Assembly (NCBI RefSeq): GCF_029968035.1
Contig: NZ_JASCIQ010000034.1
Location: 32,146-96,145 of the forward strand
Direction of reading: 5' to 3'
From: Streptomyces cavernicola
GTDB taxonomy: Bacteria > Actinomycetota > Actinomycetes > Streptomycetales > Streptomycetaceae
DNA length: 64,000 bases
The position numbers and the translations under genes are program-made. Position 1 is the stretch's first letter; each line of letters begins with the position of its first letter. The notes beneath the pieces were generated by a model. The model had not been told where the DNA came from. It was given only the letters and a program-made list of their open reading frames with translations, and did no database searches. Of the stretch, positions 23,979-32,491 are shown piece by piece.

Positions 23979-25621
23979 GCGCATCAGCCGTCCACAGCCT
24001 GTGGACAACGGCGGCGCCGATCGACAAGATCGACGCCCCGACCATCGAGTACGCCCAGCTCATGCCGACGCTGATCGTGATCGGCGCGGCCGTCGTGGGC
24101 ATCCTCGTCGAAGCCTTCGTCGGCCGGAAAGCCCGCTACTACGCGCAGATGTTCGTGACCGTGGTCGCCCTGGTGTCCGCGTTCGCCGCGGTCATCGGGC
24201 TCGCGGCCGGCGGCCACGCCTCCTCGGAGGCGCAGATCGTCGCCATGGGCGCGATCGCCGTCGACGGACCGGCCCTGTTCCTGCAGGGCACGATCCTGCT
24301 CACCGGCCTCGTCGCGGTCTTCACCTTCGCCGAGCGCCGCCTCGATCCCGAGGCGCACGGAAACCGGGTCGACTCCTTCGCGGCGCAGGCCGCTTCGGTG
24401 CCGGGCAGCGACAGCGAGAAGGCCGCGATCAAGGCCGGGTTCACCACCACCGAGGTGTTCCCGCTCGCGCTGTTCGCCATCGGCGGCATGCTCGTCTTCC
24501 CCGCGGCGAACGACCTGTTGACGCTGTTCATCGCCCTCGAGGTGTTCTCGCTCCCGCTGTACCTGCTGTGCGCCCTGGCTCGCCGCAAGCGCCTCATGTC
24601 GCAGGAGGCCGCGGTCAAGTACTTCCTGCTCGGCGCCTTCTCGTCGGCGTTCCTGCTCTTCGGCGTCGCCCTGGTCTACGGGTACGCGGGCACCGTCACG
24701 TACGCGGGGATCGCCGACGTCGTCGACGGCACCGTGCAGAACATCGACCCGGCCCTCGCCGACACCATGGGGAACGACGCGCTGCTCCTCGTCGGCGGCG
24801 CCATGATCCTCATGGGCCTGCTCTTCAAGGTCGGCGCCGTCCCCTTCCACATGTGGACCCCGGACGTCTACCAGGGCGCTCCGACCCCGGTCACCGGCTT
24901 CATGGCGGCGGCCACCAAGGTCGCGGCGTTCGGCGCGCTGCTCCGGCTGCTGTACGTGGTGCTGCCCGGCCTTCGCTGGGACTGGCGGCCGGTGATGTGG
25001 GGCGTCGCGATCGTCACGATGCTGATCGGCGCGATCGTCGCGATCACGCAGACCGACATCAAGCGGCTCCTCGCGTACTCCTCGATCGCGCACGCGGGCT
25101 TCCTCCTCGCCGGTGTGGTCGCGGCGACGCCGAGCGGCATCTCGTCGGTGCTGTTCTACCTCGGCGCCTACTCCTTCGTGACGGTCGGCGCCTTCGCGGT
25201 GGTCACGCTGGTGCGGGACGCCGGCGGCGAGGCCACGCACCTGTCCAAGTGGGCCGGTCTCGGGCGGCGTTCGCCGCTGGTCGCCGCGGTCTTCGCGGTG
25301 TTCCTGCTCGCCTTCGCCGGCATCCCGCTGACCTCCGGGTTCTCCGGCAAGTTCGCGGTGTTCAAGGCGGCGGCCGAGGGCGGGGCGGGCGCGCTCGTCG
25401 TGATCGGCGTGATCTCCTCGGCGATCGCGGCGTTCTTCTACATCCGCGTGATCGTGCTCATGTTCTTCAGCGAGCCGAAGGCCGAGGGGCCGACGGTCGC
25501 GGTGCCCTCGCCGCTGACGATGACGGCGATCGGCGTGGGCGTGGCGGTCACGCTGGTGCTCGGCGTGGCCCCGCAGTACTTCCTCGACCTGGCGGGTCAG
25601 GCGGGGGTCTTCGTGCGCTGA
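23975..25621 (+). CDS. nuoN: NADH-quinone oxidoreductase subunit N (NuoN)
   Basis: This third antiporter-like subunit has 548 residues and about 14 TM helices. FKVGAVPFHMWTPDVYQGAP is the family signature, with the channel Lys, and TQTDIKRLLAYSSIAHAGF follows. GTG 23975 overlaps the nuoM stop. Its first codons span a DnaA-box-like dyad at 23990-24008. It is the last gene of the operon; a strong hairpin follows 37 bases later. Confidence 0.96.
   Translation: MSASAVHSLWTTAAPIDKIDAPTIEYAQLMPTLIVIGAAVVGILVEAFVGRKARYYAQMFVTVVALVSAFAAVIGLAAGGHASSEAQIVAMGAIAVDGPALFLQGTILLTGLVAVFTFAERRLDPEAHGNRVDSFAAQAASVPGSDSEKAAIKAGFTTTEVFPLALFAIGGMLVFPAANDLLTLFIALEVFSLPLYLLCALARRKRLMSQEAAVKYFLLGAFSSAFLLFGVALVYGYAGTVTYAGIADVVDGTVQNIDPALADTMGNDALLLVGGAMILMGLLFKVGAVPFHMWTPDVYQGAPTPVTGFMAAATKVAAFGALLRLLYVVLPGLRWDWRPVMWGVAIVTMLIGAIVAITQTDIKRLLAYSSIAHAGFLLAGVVAATPSGISSVLFYLGAYSFVTVGAFAVVTLVRDAGGEATHLSKWAGLGRRSPLVAAVFAVFLLAFAGIPLTSGFSGKFAVFKAAAEGGAGALVVIGVISSAIAAFFYIRVIVLMFFSEPKAEGPTVAVPSPLTMTAIGVGVAVTLVLGVAPQYFLDLAGQAGVFVR
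23990..24008. promoter_or_regulatory. DnaA-box-like dyad inside nuoN start region
   Basis: GTCCACA-GCC-TGTGGACAA is a 7-bp inverted repeat whose right half, TGTGGACAA, is the exact complement of the Streptomyces DnaA box TTGTCCACA. It is a single site within coding sequence, so its role is uncertain. Confidence 0.35.
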
Positions 25622-25657
25622 GCCGATGTCCGCGCGCTGCGCGGAGGCTCCGCGGTC

Positions 25658-25699
25658 CGGTGCCCGGTACCTCTTCGGAGGGACCGGGCACCGACTTTT
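25658..25699 (+). terminator. nuo operon terminator with UUCG tetraloop
   Basis: CGGTGCCCGGT (25658-25668) pairs exactly with 25683-25693. After one A/G mismatch the stem continues as CCTC/GAGG closed by a TTCG tetraloop. ACTTTTCC follows, so this is a classical intrinsic terminator, 37 bases after nuoN. Confidence 0.9.
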
Positions 25700-25718
25700 C
25701 CTACCGGCACCCCCAGCC

Positions 25719-25760
25719 TGTGGATAACTTTTCTGGACTGTCGGTCGGGCGGCCTATCGT
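25719..25760 (+). promoter_or_regulatory. Probable recQ promoter with adjacent DnaA-box match
   Basis: A candidate promoter reads CTGGAC (25733-25738), 16 bases, TATCGT (25755-25760). Directly upstream, TGTGGATAA at 25719-25727 is the exact complement of the E. coli DnaA box TTATCCACA. DnaA binding next to the -35 could link recQ expression to replication; this is inference. Confidence 0.4.
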
Positions 25761-25799
25761 GGCTGTCGTGGTCGAAGACGGCGTGCGGGGGGATGGACG

Positions 25800-27719
25800 A
25801 TGAACGGGACTGTGGTGATGGACGTGGCCGGGGATCAAGGCCGGACCGAGGCGGAAGCGACGCGGAGCGAGACGGACGTGACGCGGAGCGACGCCTTGAG
25901 CGCGCTCCACCGCGTCTTCGGGTACGACAGCTTCCGCGGCGAGCAGGAAGCGATCATCGAGCATGTCGTCGCGGGCGGGGACGCCGTCGTGCTCATGCCC
26001 ACGGGTGGCGGCAAGTCGCTCTGCTACCAGATTCCGGCCCTGGTCAGGCCCGGCACCGGGGTCGTGGTCTCGCCGCTGATCGCCCTGATGCAGGACCAAG
26101 TGGACGCGCTGCGCGCCCTGGGCGTGCGGGCCGGGTTCATCAACTCCACGCAGGACTTCGAGGAGCGCCGCCTGGTCGAGGCCGAGCTGCTCGCCGGTGA
26201 GCTGGACCTGCTCTATCTGGCGCCGGAGCGGCTGCGCCTGGACTCCACGCTCGACCTGATCGGGCGCGCCAAAATCTCCGTCTTCGCCATCGACGAGGCG
26301 CACTGCGTGGCTCAGTGGGGCCACGACTTCCGGCCCGACTATCTCTCGCTCTCGCTGCTCGGCCAGCGCTGGCCGGAGGTCCCCCGGATCGCCCTGACGG
26401 CGACGGCGACGCGGGCCACCCACCGCGAGATCACCGAGCGTCTCGCCATGCCGAACGCCCGCCACTTCGAGGCCAGCTTCGACCGGCCCAACATCCAGTA
26501 CCGCATCGTGGCGAAGGACGAGCCGAAGAAGCAGCTTCTCCGCTTCCTGCGCGAGGAGCACGAGGGGGACGCGGGCATCGTCTACTGCCTCTCGCGCAAC
26601 TCCGTGGAGAAGACAGCGGAGTTCCTCTGCCGCAACGGCATCGAGGCGGTGCCGTACCACGCGGGGCTCGACGCGGGCACGCGCGCCCGGCACCAGGCCC
26701 GCTTCCTGCGCGAGGAGGGCCTGGTGGTGGTGGCGACCATCGCGTTCGGCATGGGCATCGACAAGCCGGACGTACGCTTCGTCGCCCACCTCGACCTGCC
26801 CAAGTCGGTGGAGGGGTACTACCAGGAGACGGGCCGCGCGGGCCGTGACGGACAGCCCTCCACGGCCTGGATGGCGTACGGACTGAACGACGTGGTGCAG
26901 CAGCGCAAGCTCATCCAGTCCGGCGAGGGCGACGAGGCGTTCCGGCGCCGCGCGGCTGCCCATCTGGACTCGATGCTCGCGCTCTGCGAGACGGTGCAGT
27001 GCCGGCGGGCCCAACTTCTCACGTACTTCGGCCAGGAGGCCGGCGGCGAGGGCTGCGGCAACTGCGACACGTGCCTGACGGCGCCGGAGACCTGGGACGG
27101 CACGGTCGAGGCGCAGATGGTGCTCTCGACGGTGGTGCGCCTGGACCGGGAGCGGCGGCAGAAGTTCGGTGTGGGCCAGATCGTCGACATCCTCCTTGGC
27201 CGCAGGACCGCCAAGGTGATCCGCTTCGACCACGATCAGCTGTCGGTCTTCGGCATCGGAGCGGAGAAGTCGGAGGCCGAATGGCGGGGCGTGGTGCGGC
27301 AGTTGCTCGCCCAGGGGCTGCTCGCGGTCGAGGGGGAGTTCAGCACGCTGGTGCTCACCGAGGAGAGCGGGGCGGTGCTCGGCAGACAGCGTGAGGTGCT
27401 GCTGCGCAAGGAGCCCAAGAAGTCCTCCTCGCGTGGCTCGTCTGGCGGGGCCAAGGGCGAGCGGAAGAGCAAGCCCCCGGTCGACCTGCCGGAGGAGGCG
27501 CTGCCGCTGTTCGAGGCGCTGCGTGCCTGGCGGGCCGAGCAGGCCAGGGAGCAGGGCGTGCCCGCGTATGTGATCTTCCACGATGCGACGCTGCGTGAGA
27601 TCGCCCTGGCCCGCCCGGCCTCGGTGACGGAGCTCGGCGCCATCGGGGGAGTGGGCGAGAAGAAGCTGGCCACGTGGGGCGAGGGCGTGCTCGGCGTCCT
27701 GGAGGGCTTCGAGGGGTGA
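25800..27719 (+). CDS. recQ: ATP-dependent DNA helicase RecQ
   Basis: This 3'-5' DNA helicase acts in recombination and repair. It has 639 residues. Walker A is MPTGGGKS (66-73), DEAH is at 165-168 (FAIDEAHCVAQWGHDFRPDY), and motif VI is QETGRAGRDG. The RecQ-C-terminal zinc site is CETVQCRR...CGNCDTC, a winged helix follows, and a C-terminal HRDC domain begins near LFEALRAWRAEQAREQGVPAYVIF. The order is complete and the length normal. The start is ATG 25800 with a GGGGGGA stretch upstream. It converges on the fumarylacetoacetase gene. Confidence 0.96.
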   Translation: MNGTVVMDVAGDQGRTEAEATRSETDVTRSDALSALHRVFGYDSFRGEQEAIIEHVVAGGDAVVLMPTGGGKSLCYQIPALVRPGTGVVVSPLIALMQDQVDALRALGVRAGFINSTQDFEERRLVEAELLAGELDLLYLAPERLRLDSTLDLIGRAKISVFAIDEAHCVAQWGHDFRPDYLSLSLLGQRWPEVPRIALTATATRATHREITERLAMPNARHFEASFDRPNIQYRIVAKDEPKKQLLRFLREEHEGDAGIVYCLSRNSVEKTAEFLCRNGIEAVPYHAGLDAGTRARHQARFLREEGLVVVATIAFGMGIDKPDVRFVAHLDLPKSVEGYYQETGRAGRDGQPSTAWMAYGLNDVVQQRKLIQSGEGDEAFRRRAAAHLDSMLALCETVQCRRAQLLTYFGQEAGGEGCGNCDTCLTAPETWDGTVEAQMVLSTVVRLDRERRQKFGVGQIVDILLGRRTAKVIRFDHDQLSVFGIGAEKSEAEWRGVVRQLLAQGLLAVEGEFSTLVLTEESGAVLGRQREVLLRKEPKKSSSRGSSGGAKGERKSKPPVDLPEEALPLFEALRAWRAEQAREQGVPAYVIFHDATLREIALARPASVTELGAIGGVGEKKLATWGEGVLGVLEGFEG

Positions 27720-27725
27720 GCGCGG

Positions 27726-27763
27726 CGGTGGGCCGGCCCGCCGTGTGACGGTCCGGCCCACCG
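27726..27763. terminator. Hairpin between convergent recQ and fumarylacetoacetase
   Basis: CGGTGGGCCGG (27726-27736) pairs exactly with 27753-27763 around a 16-base loop. There is no T-run, as is common in Streptomyces. Confidence 0.65.
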
Positions 27764-27824
27764 GACGGCCCCGGCGGCGGTGGTGCGGCCTACCGGCTGC
27801 GGGGCGCGGGCAGCCCGTGTGCGG

Positions 27825-29069
27825 TCAGTCCGTGGTGCGGGCCGGGGCGATGCGGCCGGTCACCTCGCCGAGGCCGACGCGGATGCCGTCCGGGCCGGGG
27901 GCCCAGGCGGTCAGGGTGATCTCGTCGCCGTCCTCGAGGAACGTCCGCTTGCCGGTGGGGAGTTCGAGCGGTTCGGCGCCGTTCCAGGTCAGCTCGATCA
28001 GGGAGCCGCGCATGTGGGGCTCGGGCCCGCTGATGGTGCCCGAGCCGTAGAGGTCGCCGGGGCGCAGGGAGGCCCCGCCGACGGTCATGTGGGTGAGCAT
28101 CTGGGCGCCCGTCCAGTACATCCCGGCGAACGGCGGCTCGGAGATGACCTCGCCGTTGAGGGAGACGGTGATCCGCAGGTCGTAGCCGCCGGGCTCGTCC
28201 TCCGCGGAGTCGTCCAGATACGGCAGTACCGCCACGTCGCGGGCGGGCGGCGCGACGCGGGCGTGGTCCAGGGCTTCGAGGGGGGTGATCCAGGCGGAGA
28301 CGGACGTGGCGAAGGACTTCGCGACGAACGGGCCGAGGGGGACGTACTCCCAGGGCTGGATGTCCCGAGCGGACCAGTCGTTGAGCAGGCACAGGCCGAA
28401 GACGTGGTCGCGGAAGGAGGAGAGCGGCACGGCGCTGCCGAGTTCGGAGGGCGCGCCCACGACGAAGCCGACCTCGGCCTCGATGTCGAGCTTGGCGGAC
28501 GGACCGAAGGTGGGCTCGGTGGCCGAGGGGGCCTTGCGCTGGCCGCTGGGGCGGATCACGTCCGTGCCGGAGACCACGACGGTGCCGGCCCGGCCGTGGT
28601 AACCGACCGGCAGGTGCTTCCAGTTGGGAAGCAGCGGCTCGGAGTCGGGGCGGAAGAGCCGGCCGAGGTTCGTGGCGTGGTGCTCGCTGGCGTAGAAGTC
28701 GACGTAGTCCGCGACGTCGAACGGCAGGTGCAAAGTGACGTCCGCCAGGGAGTGGAAGAGCGGCCGCACCGCCTCGCGGTGGGCGGGCACCGTCACCCAG
28801 GCCGTGAGCGCGCGGCGCACGTCGCTCCAGGTCTGCGGGCCGGCCGCGAGCAGCGGGTTCAGCGTCGGCTGGGCGAGCAGCGAGGCGTAGGGAGAGCCCA
28901 GGGCGTGCGCGGCGGCGCCGGCGTCGAGCACATGGGCGCCGAGGCGGACGCCGACCCTGCGGGTCTCGCCGCCGTCGGGGGAGCCGGGGAGGGAGAAGAC
29001 GCCGTACGGAAGGTTGTGCGGGCCGAAGGGGTCGCCCTCGGGGAGGTCGAGCGGGCTCTGCTCGGGCAT
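27825..29069 (-). CDS. fahA: Fumarylacetoacetase
   Basis: This is the last enzyme of tyrosine/homogentisate breakdown, cleaving fumarylacetoacetate to fumarate and acetoacetate. The 414-residue protein has the N-terminal FAA domain (GVFSLPGSPDGG...) and the hydrolase fold. Recognised blocks are VDFYASEHHATNLGRLFRP (metal and catalytic His), DIEAEVGFVVG (metal Glu residues), LLNDWSARDIQPWEYVPLG and GSGTISGPE. The start is ATG 29069 with GGAAAGTGAGG upstream. Other genes of the tyrosine pathway are not in the window, so it is a lone gene here. Confidence 0.95.
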   Translation of the reverse strand: MPEQSPLDLPEGDPFGPHNLPYGVFSLPGSPDGGETRRVGVRLGAHVLDAGAAAHALGSPYASLLAQPTLNPLLAAGPQTWSDVRRALTAWVTVPAHREAVRPLFHSLADVTLHLPFDVADYVDFYASEHHATNLGRLFRPDSEPLLPNWKHLPVGYHGRAGTVVVSGTDVIRPSGQRKAPSATEPTFGPSAKLDIEAEVGFVVGAPSELGSAVPLSSFRDHVFGLCLLNDWSARDIQPWEYVPLGPFVAKSFATSVSAWITPLEALDHARVAPPARDVAVLPYLDDSAEDEPGGYDLRITVSLNGEVISEPPFAGMYWTGAQMLTHMTVGGASLRPGDLYGSGTISGPEPHMRGSLIELTWNGAEPLELPTGKRTFLEDGDEITLTAWAPGPDGIRVGLGEVTGRIAPARTTD

Positions 29070-29192
29070 GGGTCGCGTGCCTCACTTTCCTGCGTCGGGT
29101 TGATCACACGTTACGTCGGAGGATGCTCATGCGGCAGTGCCTGAAGAGTTCAGAATGCCCTGGAAAGAGGGGTGCTGGTGGGGTGTGCTCCG

Positions 29193-29198
29193 TATCCT
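29193..29198 (+). promoter_or_regulatory. -10 element for a leaderless HAD gene transcript
   Basis: TATCCT ends six bases before the ATG at 29205, so transcription would begin at or beside the start codon. No ribosome binding site precedes that ATG, which fits a leaderless mRNA. The -35 is weak. Confidence 0.45.
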
Positions 29199-29204
29199 GT
29201 GGCC

Positions 29205-30011
29205 ATGGTCTCCGCACTCCCCTTCGCGCTTGTCGCCACCGATCTCGACGGCACTCTGCTGCGCCCTGGCGACACCGTCTCCGCGCGCTCGCGGGCCGCG
29301 CTCGCGCGGGTCTCGGCGGCCGGCGCGCAGCACATCGTGGTCACCGGGCGCCCGGCGCCGCAGGTCCGGCATCTGCTGATGGAGATCGAGTACCGCGGGC
29401 TCGCCGTCTGTGGGCAGGGGGCGCAGGTCTACGACGCGGCGGCGGGCCGGCTCGTGAGTGCGCTGACGCTGGACCGGGAGATCGCGGAGACGGCCCTCGG
29501 CAAGATCGAGGCGGAGGTCGGCGAGGTCTTCGCTGCCGTCAACCAGGACGGTATGGACGGCCTGATGCTGATGGAGCCGGGGTACGAGCCGTCGCATCCG
29601 ACGCTGCCCGCGGTCCGGGTGGGCCTCCGGGCGGCGTTGTGGGACGAGCCGATCAACAAGGTCCTGGTGCGTCATCCCGCCCTGGGGGACGACGAGTTGG
29701 TGGAGGTGGCGCGGTCGGTCACGTCCGGCCTGGTCACGATGACGATGGCGGGGCCCGGGATCGTGGAGCTCCAGCCGCTCGGCGTGACCAAGGCGACCGG
29801 TCTGGCCCTGGCCGCCGAGATGTCGGGCGTCCCGGCTGCGGCCACGATCACGTTCGGGGACATGCCCAACGACGTGCCGATGTTCCACTGGTCCGGCTAC
29901 GGGGTGGCGATGGCCAACGCCCACGAGGAGTTGAAGGCGGTGGCGGACGAGATCACGTCGTCGAACGAGGAGGACGGCGTGGCGGAGGTCCTGGAACGGC
30001 TCTTCGGCTAG
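29205..30011 (+). CDS. HAD-superfamily hydrolase, Cof type
   Basis: The 268-residue predicted phosphatase begins at ATG 29205 (MVSALPFALVATDLDGTLLRPG). DLDGTLL is motif I with the nucleophile Asp; VVTGRP is motif II; Lys in DEPINKVLV is motif III; and FGDMPNDVPMF is motif IV. The large C2-type cap between II and III places it in the Cof/YbiV group, which act on sugar phosphates and other phosphometabolites; the substrate is unknown. A longer frame starts at 29172, but the -10 element between the two starts favours 29205. It diverges from the fumarylacetoacetase gene. Confidence 0.9.
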   Translation: MVSALPFALVATDLDGTLLRPGDTVSARSRAALARVSAAGAQHIVVTGRPAPQVRHLLMEIEYRGLAVCGQGAQVYDAAAGRLVSALTLDREIAETALGKIEAEVGEVFAAVNQDGMDGLMLMEPGYEPSHPTLPAVRVGLRAALWDEPINKVLVRHPALGDDELVEVARSVTSGLVTMTMAGPGIVELQPLGVTKATGLALAAEMSGVPAAATITFGDMPNDVPMFHWSGYGVAMANAHEELKAVADEITSSNEEDGVAEVLERLFG

Positions 30012-30337
30012 CGCGTGTTGGGGGTTCCGGCTCCGCGGGTCTGACCTGGAGGCGGGGTGCGACGCCGGCGGTGCGGTGGGGCTTGGGCGCAGTCGCCTGT
30101 GCGGGTTGCCCGGCCATGCCCCGCCACGCGTGCGCCCCAACGGCTCCCGTCCCCGACCCCGGGCGTAAAGGGCCCGTCCCCGGTCCCGGGCGTAAAGGGC
30201 CCGTCCCCGGTCCCGGGCGTAAAGGGCCCGTCCCCGGTCCCGGGCGTAAAGGGGCCGCCCTCGGCCCCGGGCTCAACCGGGCCGCGCCAGTCAGTGGGCG
30301 TAACCCAGTCGCACCGGGGCGCGCTTGCGTTCCGGAC
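30012..30337. other. Non-coding gap between convergent genes, mostly tandem repeat
   Basis: This 326-bp region lies between the HAD gene and the 3' end of the hydrolase gene. Open frames here on both strands are products of the 27-bp repeat and lack start signals. I see nothing else in it. Confidence 0.6.
30158..30265. repeat. 27-bp tandem repeat, four copies
   Basis: The unit CCCGGGCGTAAAGGGCCCG-TCCCCGGT starts at 30158, 30185, 30212 and 30239. The first three copies are identical; the fourth has drifted at its end. The period is a multiple of three, so all frames stay open and give collagen-like 9-residue repeats, but there is no gene context for translation. Confidence 0.85.
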
Positions 30338-32431
30338 TCACCCGGCCGTGCGGGGGATGCGCTGTTTCCAGGTTCGGTGGAAGACGACCTCGTCGCCCTC
30401 GCGGCAGATCACTTCGTCCGTGGTGATGAAGCCGTCCGCGTCGCAGCTGATCGTGGAGTGGGTCTCGACCTTTGCGTCCCAGCCGAGTTCGGGGCGGTGC
30501 AGGCGGATCGACCAGTCGGAGCGGGTGCGGGCGCTCAGCGGGTCGTGCTCGTCGATCTCGTACGTCTCCAGGGCGTCCTCGCTGAACTCCAGGCCGTCCG
30601 GGTAGATCCGGGTGCCGCCGTAGCGGGGGTCGACCTCCAGGCGCCAGGCGCCGCGCGCGACGTCGCGGACGACGAGGCGCTCCGGGCGCGGCTCCTCAAG
30701 GGTCTCGGGCTGGACGACGCCGAGGGGCTCGGACTGCTCGGGCTCGGCGCAGACGGACAGCGGGTCGCCCGACTCGCCTGTCCAGACCGGGAGTTCGAGG
30801 GAGCTGCCCGTCGGGTGGAGGGTGAATCCCTCCTCGGAGCCGGGCTGCGGCCAGATCCACGGCCAGTACGCGGAGGAGACCGCGAGGCGGATGCGGTGTC
30901 CGGTGGGGAAGGCGTGCCCGATGCCGTTCAGTTCGAAGGTCACGTGCTGTGTGGTGCCGGGCTGCCAGGGCTCGATCCGGTCCCGCCCGTGCCGTGCCGA
31001 CAGGTTGAGCGCACCGCGGGTGACCAGCGTGGACGAGCCGTCCGGTGCGACGTCGCAGAGGCGGGCGACGGCCTGCCCGCGCGGAGTGCCCAGGGAGAGC
31101 CGGAGGTTGACCCGCGCCCGCCCCAGGATCTCGAGCCGCTCGGGCACCTCGAACTCGAAGCACACCGACTTCGCGTCCTCGTCCCGCTGGTCGGGCGGCA
31201 GGTCGGCGTCGTTGCCGAAGGGGAAGTAGCGGCCCGCGTCGAGGCCGGTGTGCTGCGGCGAGCGGACCGGGCGAGGCTCGCCGCCGAAGTCGTACGTCAC
31301 GGGCATGACCTGCGGCGACGGCCACTGCGCCGCGCCCACCCAACGGCCGGGCAGCTCCGGGTGGACGGTGGCCGGCGGATGCGAGTCGCTGATCCAGGCG
31401 CGCAGGGCGGGCTCGTCCATGACGGCCGCAGTGCCGGACCCGGACCCCGAACCCGCCCCCGACCCCGCAGCGGAACCCGAAATCTCCGACCCCGAAAGCC
31501 CCGCCCCCTCGACGGAACCCGAAGGCTCGGGCTCCCCCTTCAACCAGTGGTCCCACCACCGCAGCGTCTCCTGGAGGAAGCCGATCGCGGGGCCCGGCGG
31601 CAGGCCCCGGTCCGGGTACTGGTGGGACCACGGGCCGATCAACCCCCGCGCGGGGCCCGGCAGATGCTCGACGAGGCGCAGGACCGTGTCCCGGTACGGG
31701 TCGTGCCAGCCGCCGACGGCCAGGACGGCGGCCTTGACCGCGGAGTAGTCCTCGCAGACGCTGCCGTGCTGCCAGTACGCGTCCCGGGTCTGGTGGTGCA
31801 GCCAGGTGTGGATGAACGGCTCGACGGACTCCAGGCGGCGCAGCCACATCTTGCGCCAGTCGTCGCCGACGAACTGCGGGTCCGGCGGCCGGCAGACGAA
31901 GGCGAGCATGGTCGCGGCCCAGGCGTGCATGTCGACGGCGAGGACCGAACCGCCCATGTAGTGAACGTCGTTGTCGTAGCGGTCGTCCGCCGAGCAGACC
32001 GTCACGATCGCCTTCAGCGGCTCGGGCGCGAGGGCCGCGATCTGCAGGGAGTTGAAGCCGCCCCAGGAGATGCCGAACATGCCGACCTTGCCCGTGCACC
32101 ACGGCTGCGCGGCGAGCCACTCGACCACGGCGACGCCGTCGGCCAGCTCGGTCGCCGAGTACTCGTCGCCGGGCAGCCCCTCGGAGTTGCCGTGCCCGCG
32201 CACGTCGACGCGCACGGAGGCGTAGCCGTGGCCCGCGTACCAGGGGTGGCGCTGCCAGTCGCGCGGCGCGGTCCAGTCGCTGAGGCGGTACGGCAGGTAC
32301 TCGAGGAGCACGGGCACCGGCTCGTCGGTGACCGGCCGCCACACGCGCGCGTACAGCCGGTTCCCGTCGGGCAACGGGATGCGGATGTCCTCGCGGGTGG
32401 TCTCGTACGGGAACTCGGTGCGGATCTGCAT
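30338..32431 (-). CDS. CocE/NonD-family serine hydrolase (X-Pro dipeptidyl-peptidase-like)
   Basis: The 697-residue protein has an alpha/beta-hydrolase domain at the N-terminus: VLLEYLPYRLSDWTAPRD, DVRGHGNSEG, and nucleophile Ser in MFGISWGGF. A cap region follows, then GGWHDPYRDT and GPWSHQYPD with the likely Asp and His of the triad. The C-terminal jelly-roll domain typical of CocE/X-Pro peptidases starts near RPVRSPQHTG. Between the domains is a Ser/Gly-rich insert (SGSEISGSAAGSGAGSGSGSG) not seen in most relatives. It lacks a signal peptide. It lies 60 bp after the POT transporter on the same strand, so peptide or amide uptake and hydrolysis may be coupled. The exact substrate is unknown. 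Confidence 0.9.
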   Translation of the reverse strand: MQIRTEFPYETTREDIRIPLPDGNRLYARVWRPVTDEPVPVLLEYLPYRLSDWTAPRDWQRHPWYAGHGYASVRVDVRGHGNSEGLPGDEYSATELADGVAVVEWLAAQPWCTGKVGMFGISWGGFNSLQIAALAPEPLKAIVTVCSADDRYDNDVHYMGGSVLAVDMHAWAATMLAFVCRPPDPQFVGDDWRKMWLRRLESVEPFIHTWLHHQTRDAYWQHGSVCEDYSAVKAAVLAVGGWHDPYRDTVLRLVEHLPGPARGLIGPWSHQYPDRGLPPGPAIGFLQETLRWWDHWLKGEPEPSGSVEGAGLSGSEISGSAAGSGAGSGSGSGTAAVMDEPALRAWISDSHPPATVHPELPGRWVGAAQWPSPQVMPVTYDFGGEPRPVRSPQHTGLDAGRYFPFGNDADLPPDQRDEDAKSVCFEFEVPERLEILGRARVNLRLSLGTPRGQAVARLCDVAPDGSSTLVTRGALNLSARHGRDRIEPWQPGTTQHVTFELNGIGHAFPTGHRIRLAVSSAYWPWIWPQPGSEEGFTLHPTGSSLELPVWTGESGDPLSVCAEPEQSEPLGVVQPETLEEPRPERLVVRDVARGAWRLEVDPRYGGTRIYPDGLEFSEDALETYEIDEHDPLSARTRSDWSIRLHRPELGWDAKVETHSTISCDADGFITTDEVICREGDEVVFHRTWKQRIPRTAG

Positions 32432-32491
32432 GGCGGATCAACCTCGGGGACAAGCCCCACTCGGGGCTCAGAGCATGAGTCGGAACAGGGC

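Noticed and set aside
23990..25727. A replication origin
   Set aside because: Only two isolated DnaA-box matches 1.7 kb apart are seen, inside or beside coding genes. dnaA/dnaN are absent and no box cluster exists.
30158..30265. CRISPR array
   Set aside because: The repeat units are directly adjacent, without unique spacers, and no cas gene is present.
30057..30605. Collagen-like protein from the 27-bp repeat
   Set aside because: The frame is open on both strands because of the repeat period and runs antisense into the hydrolase gene. There is no ribosome site.
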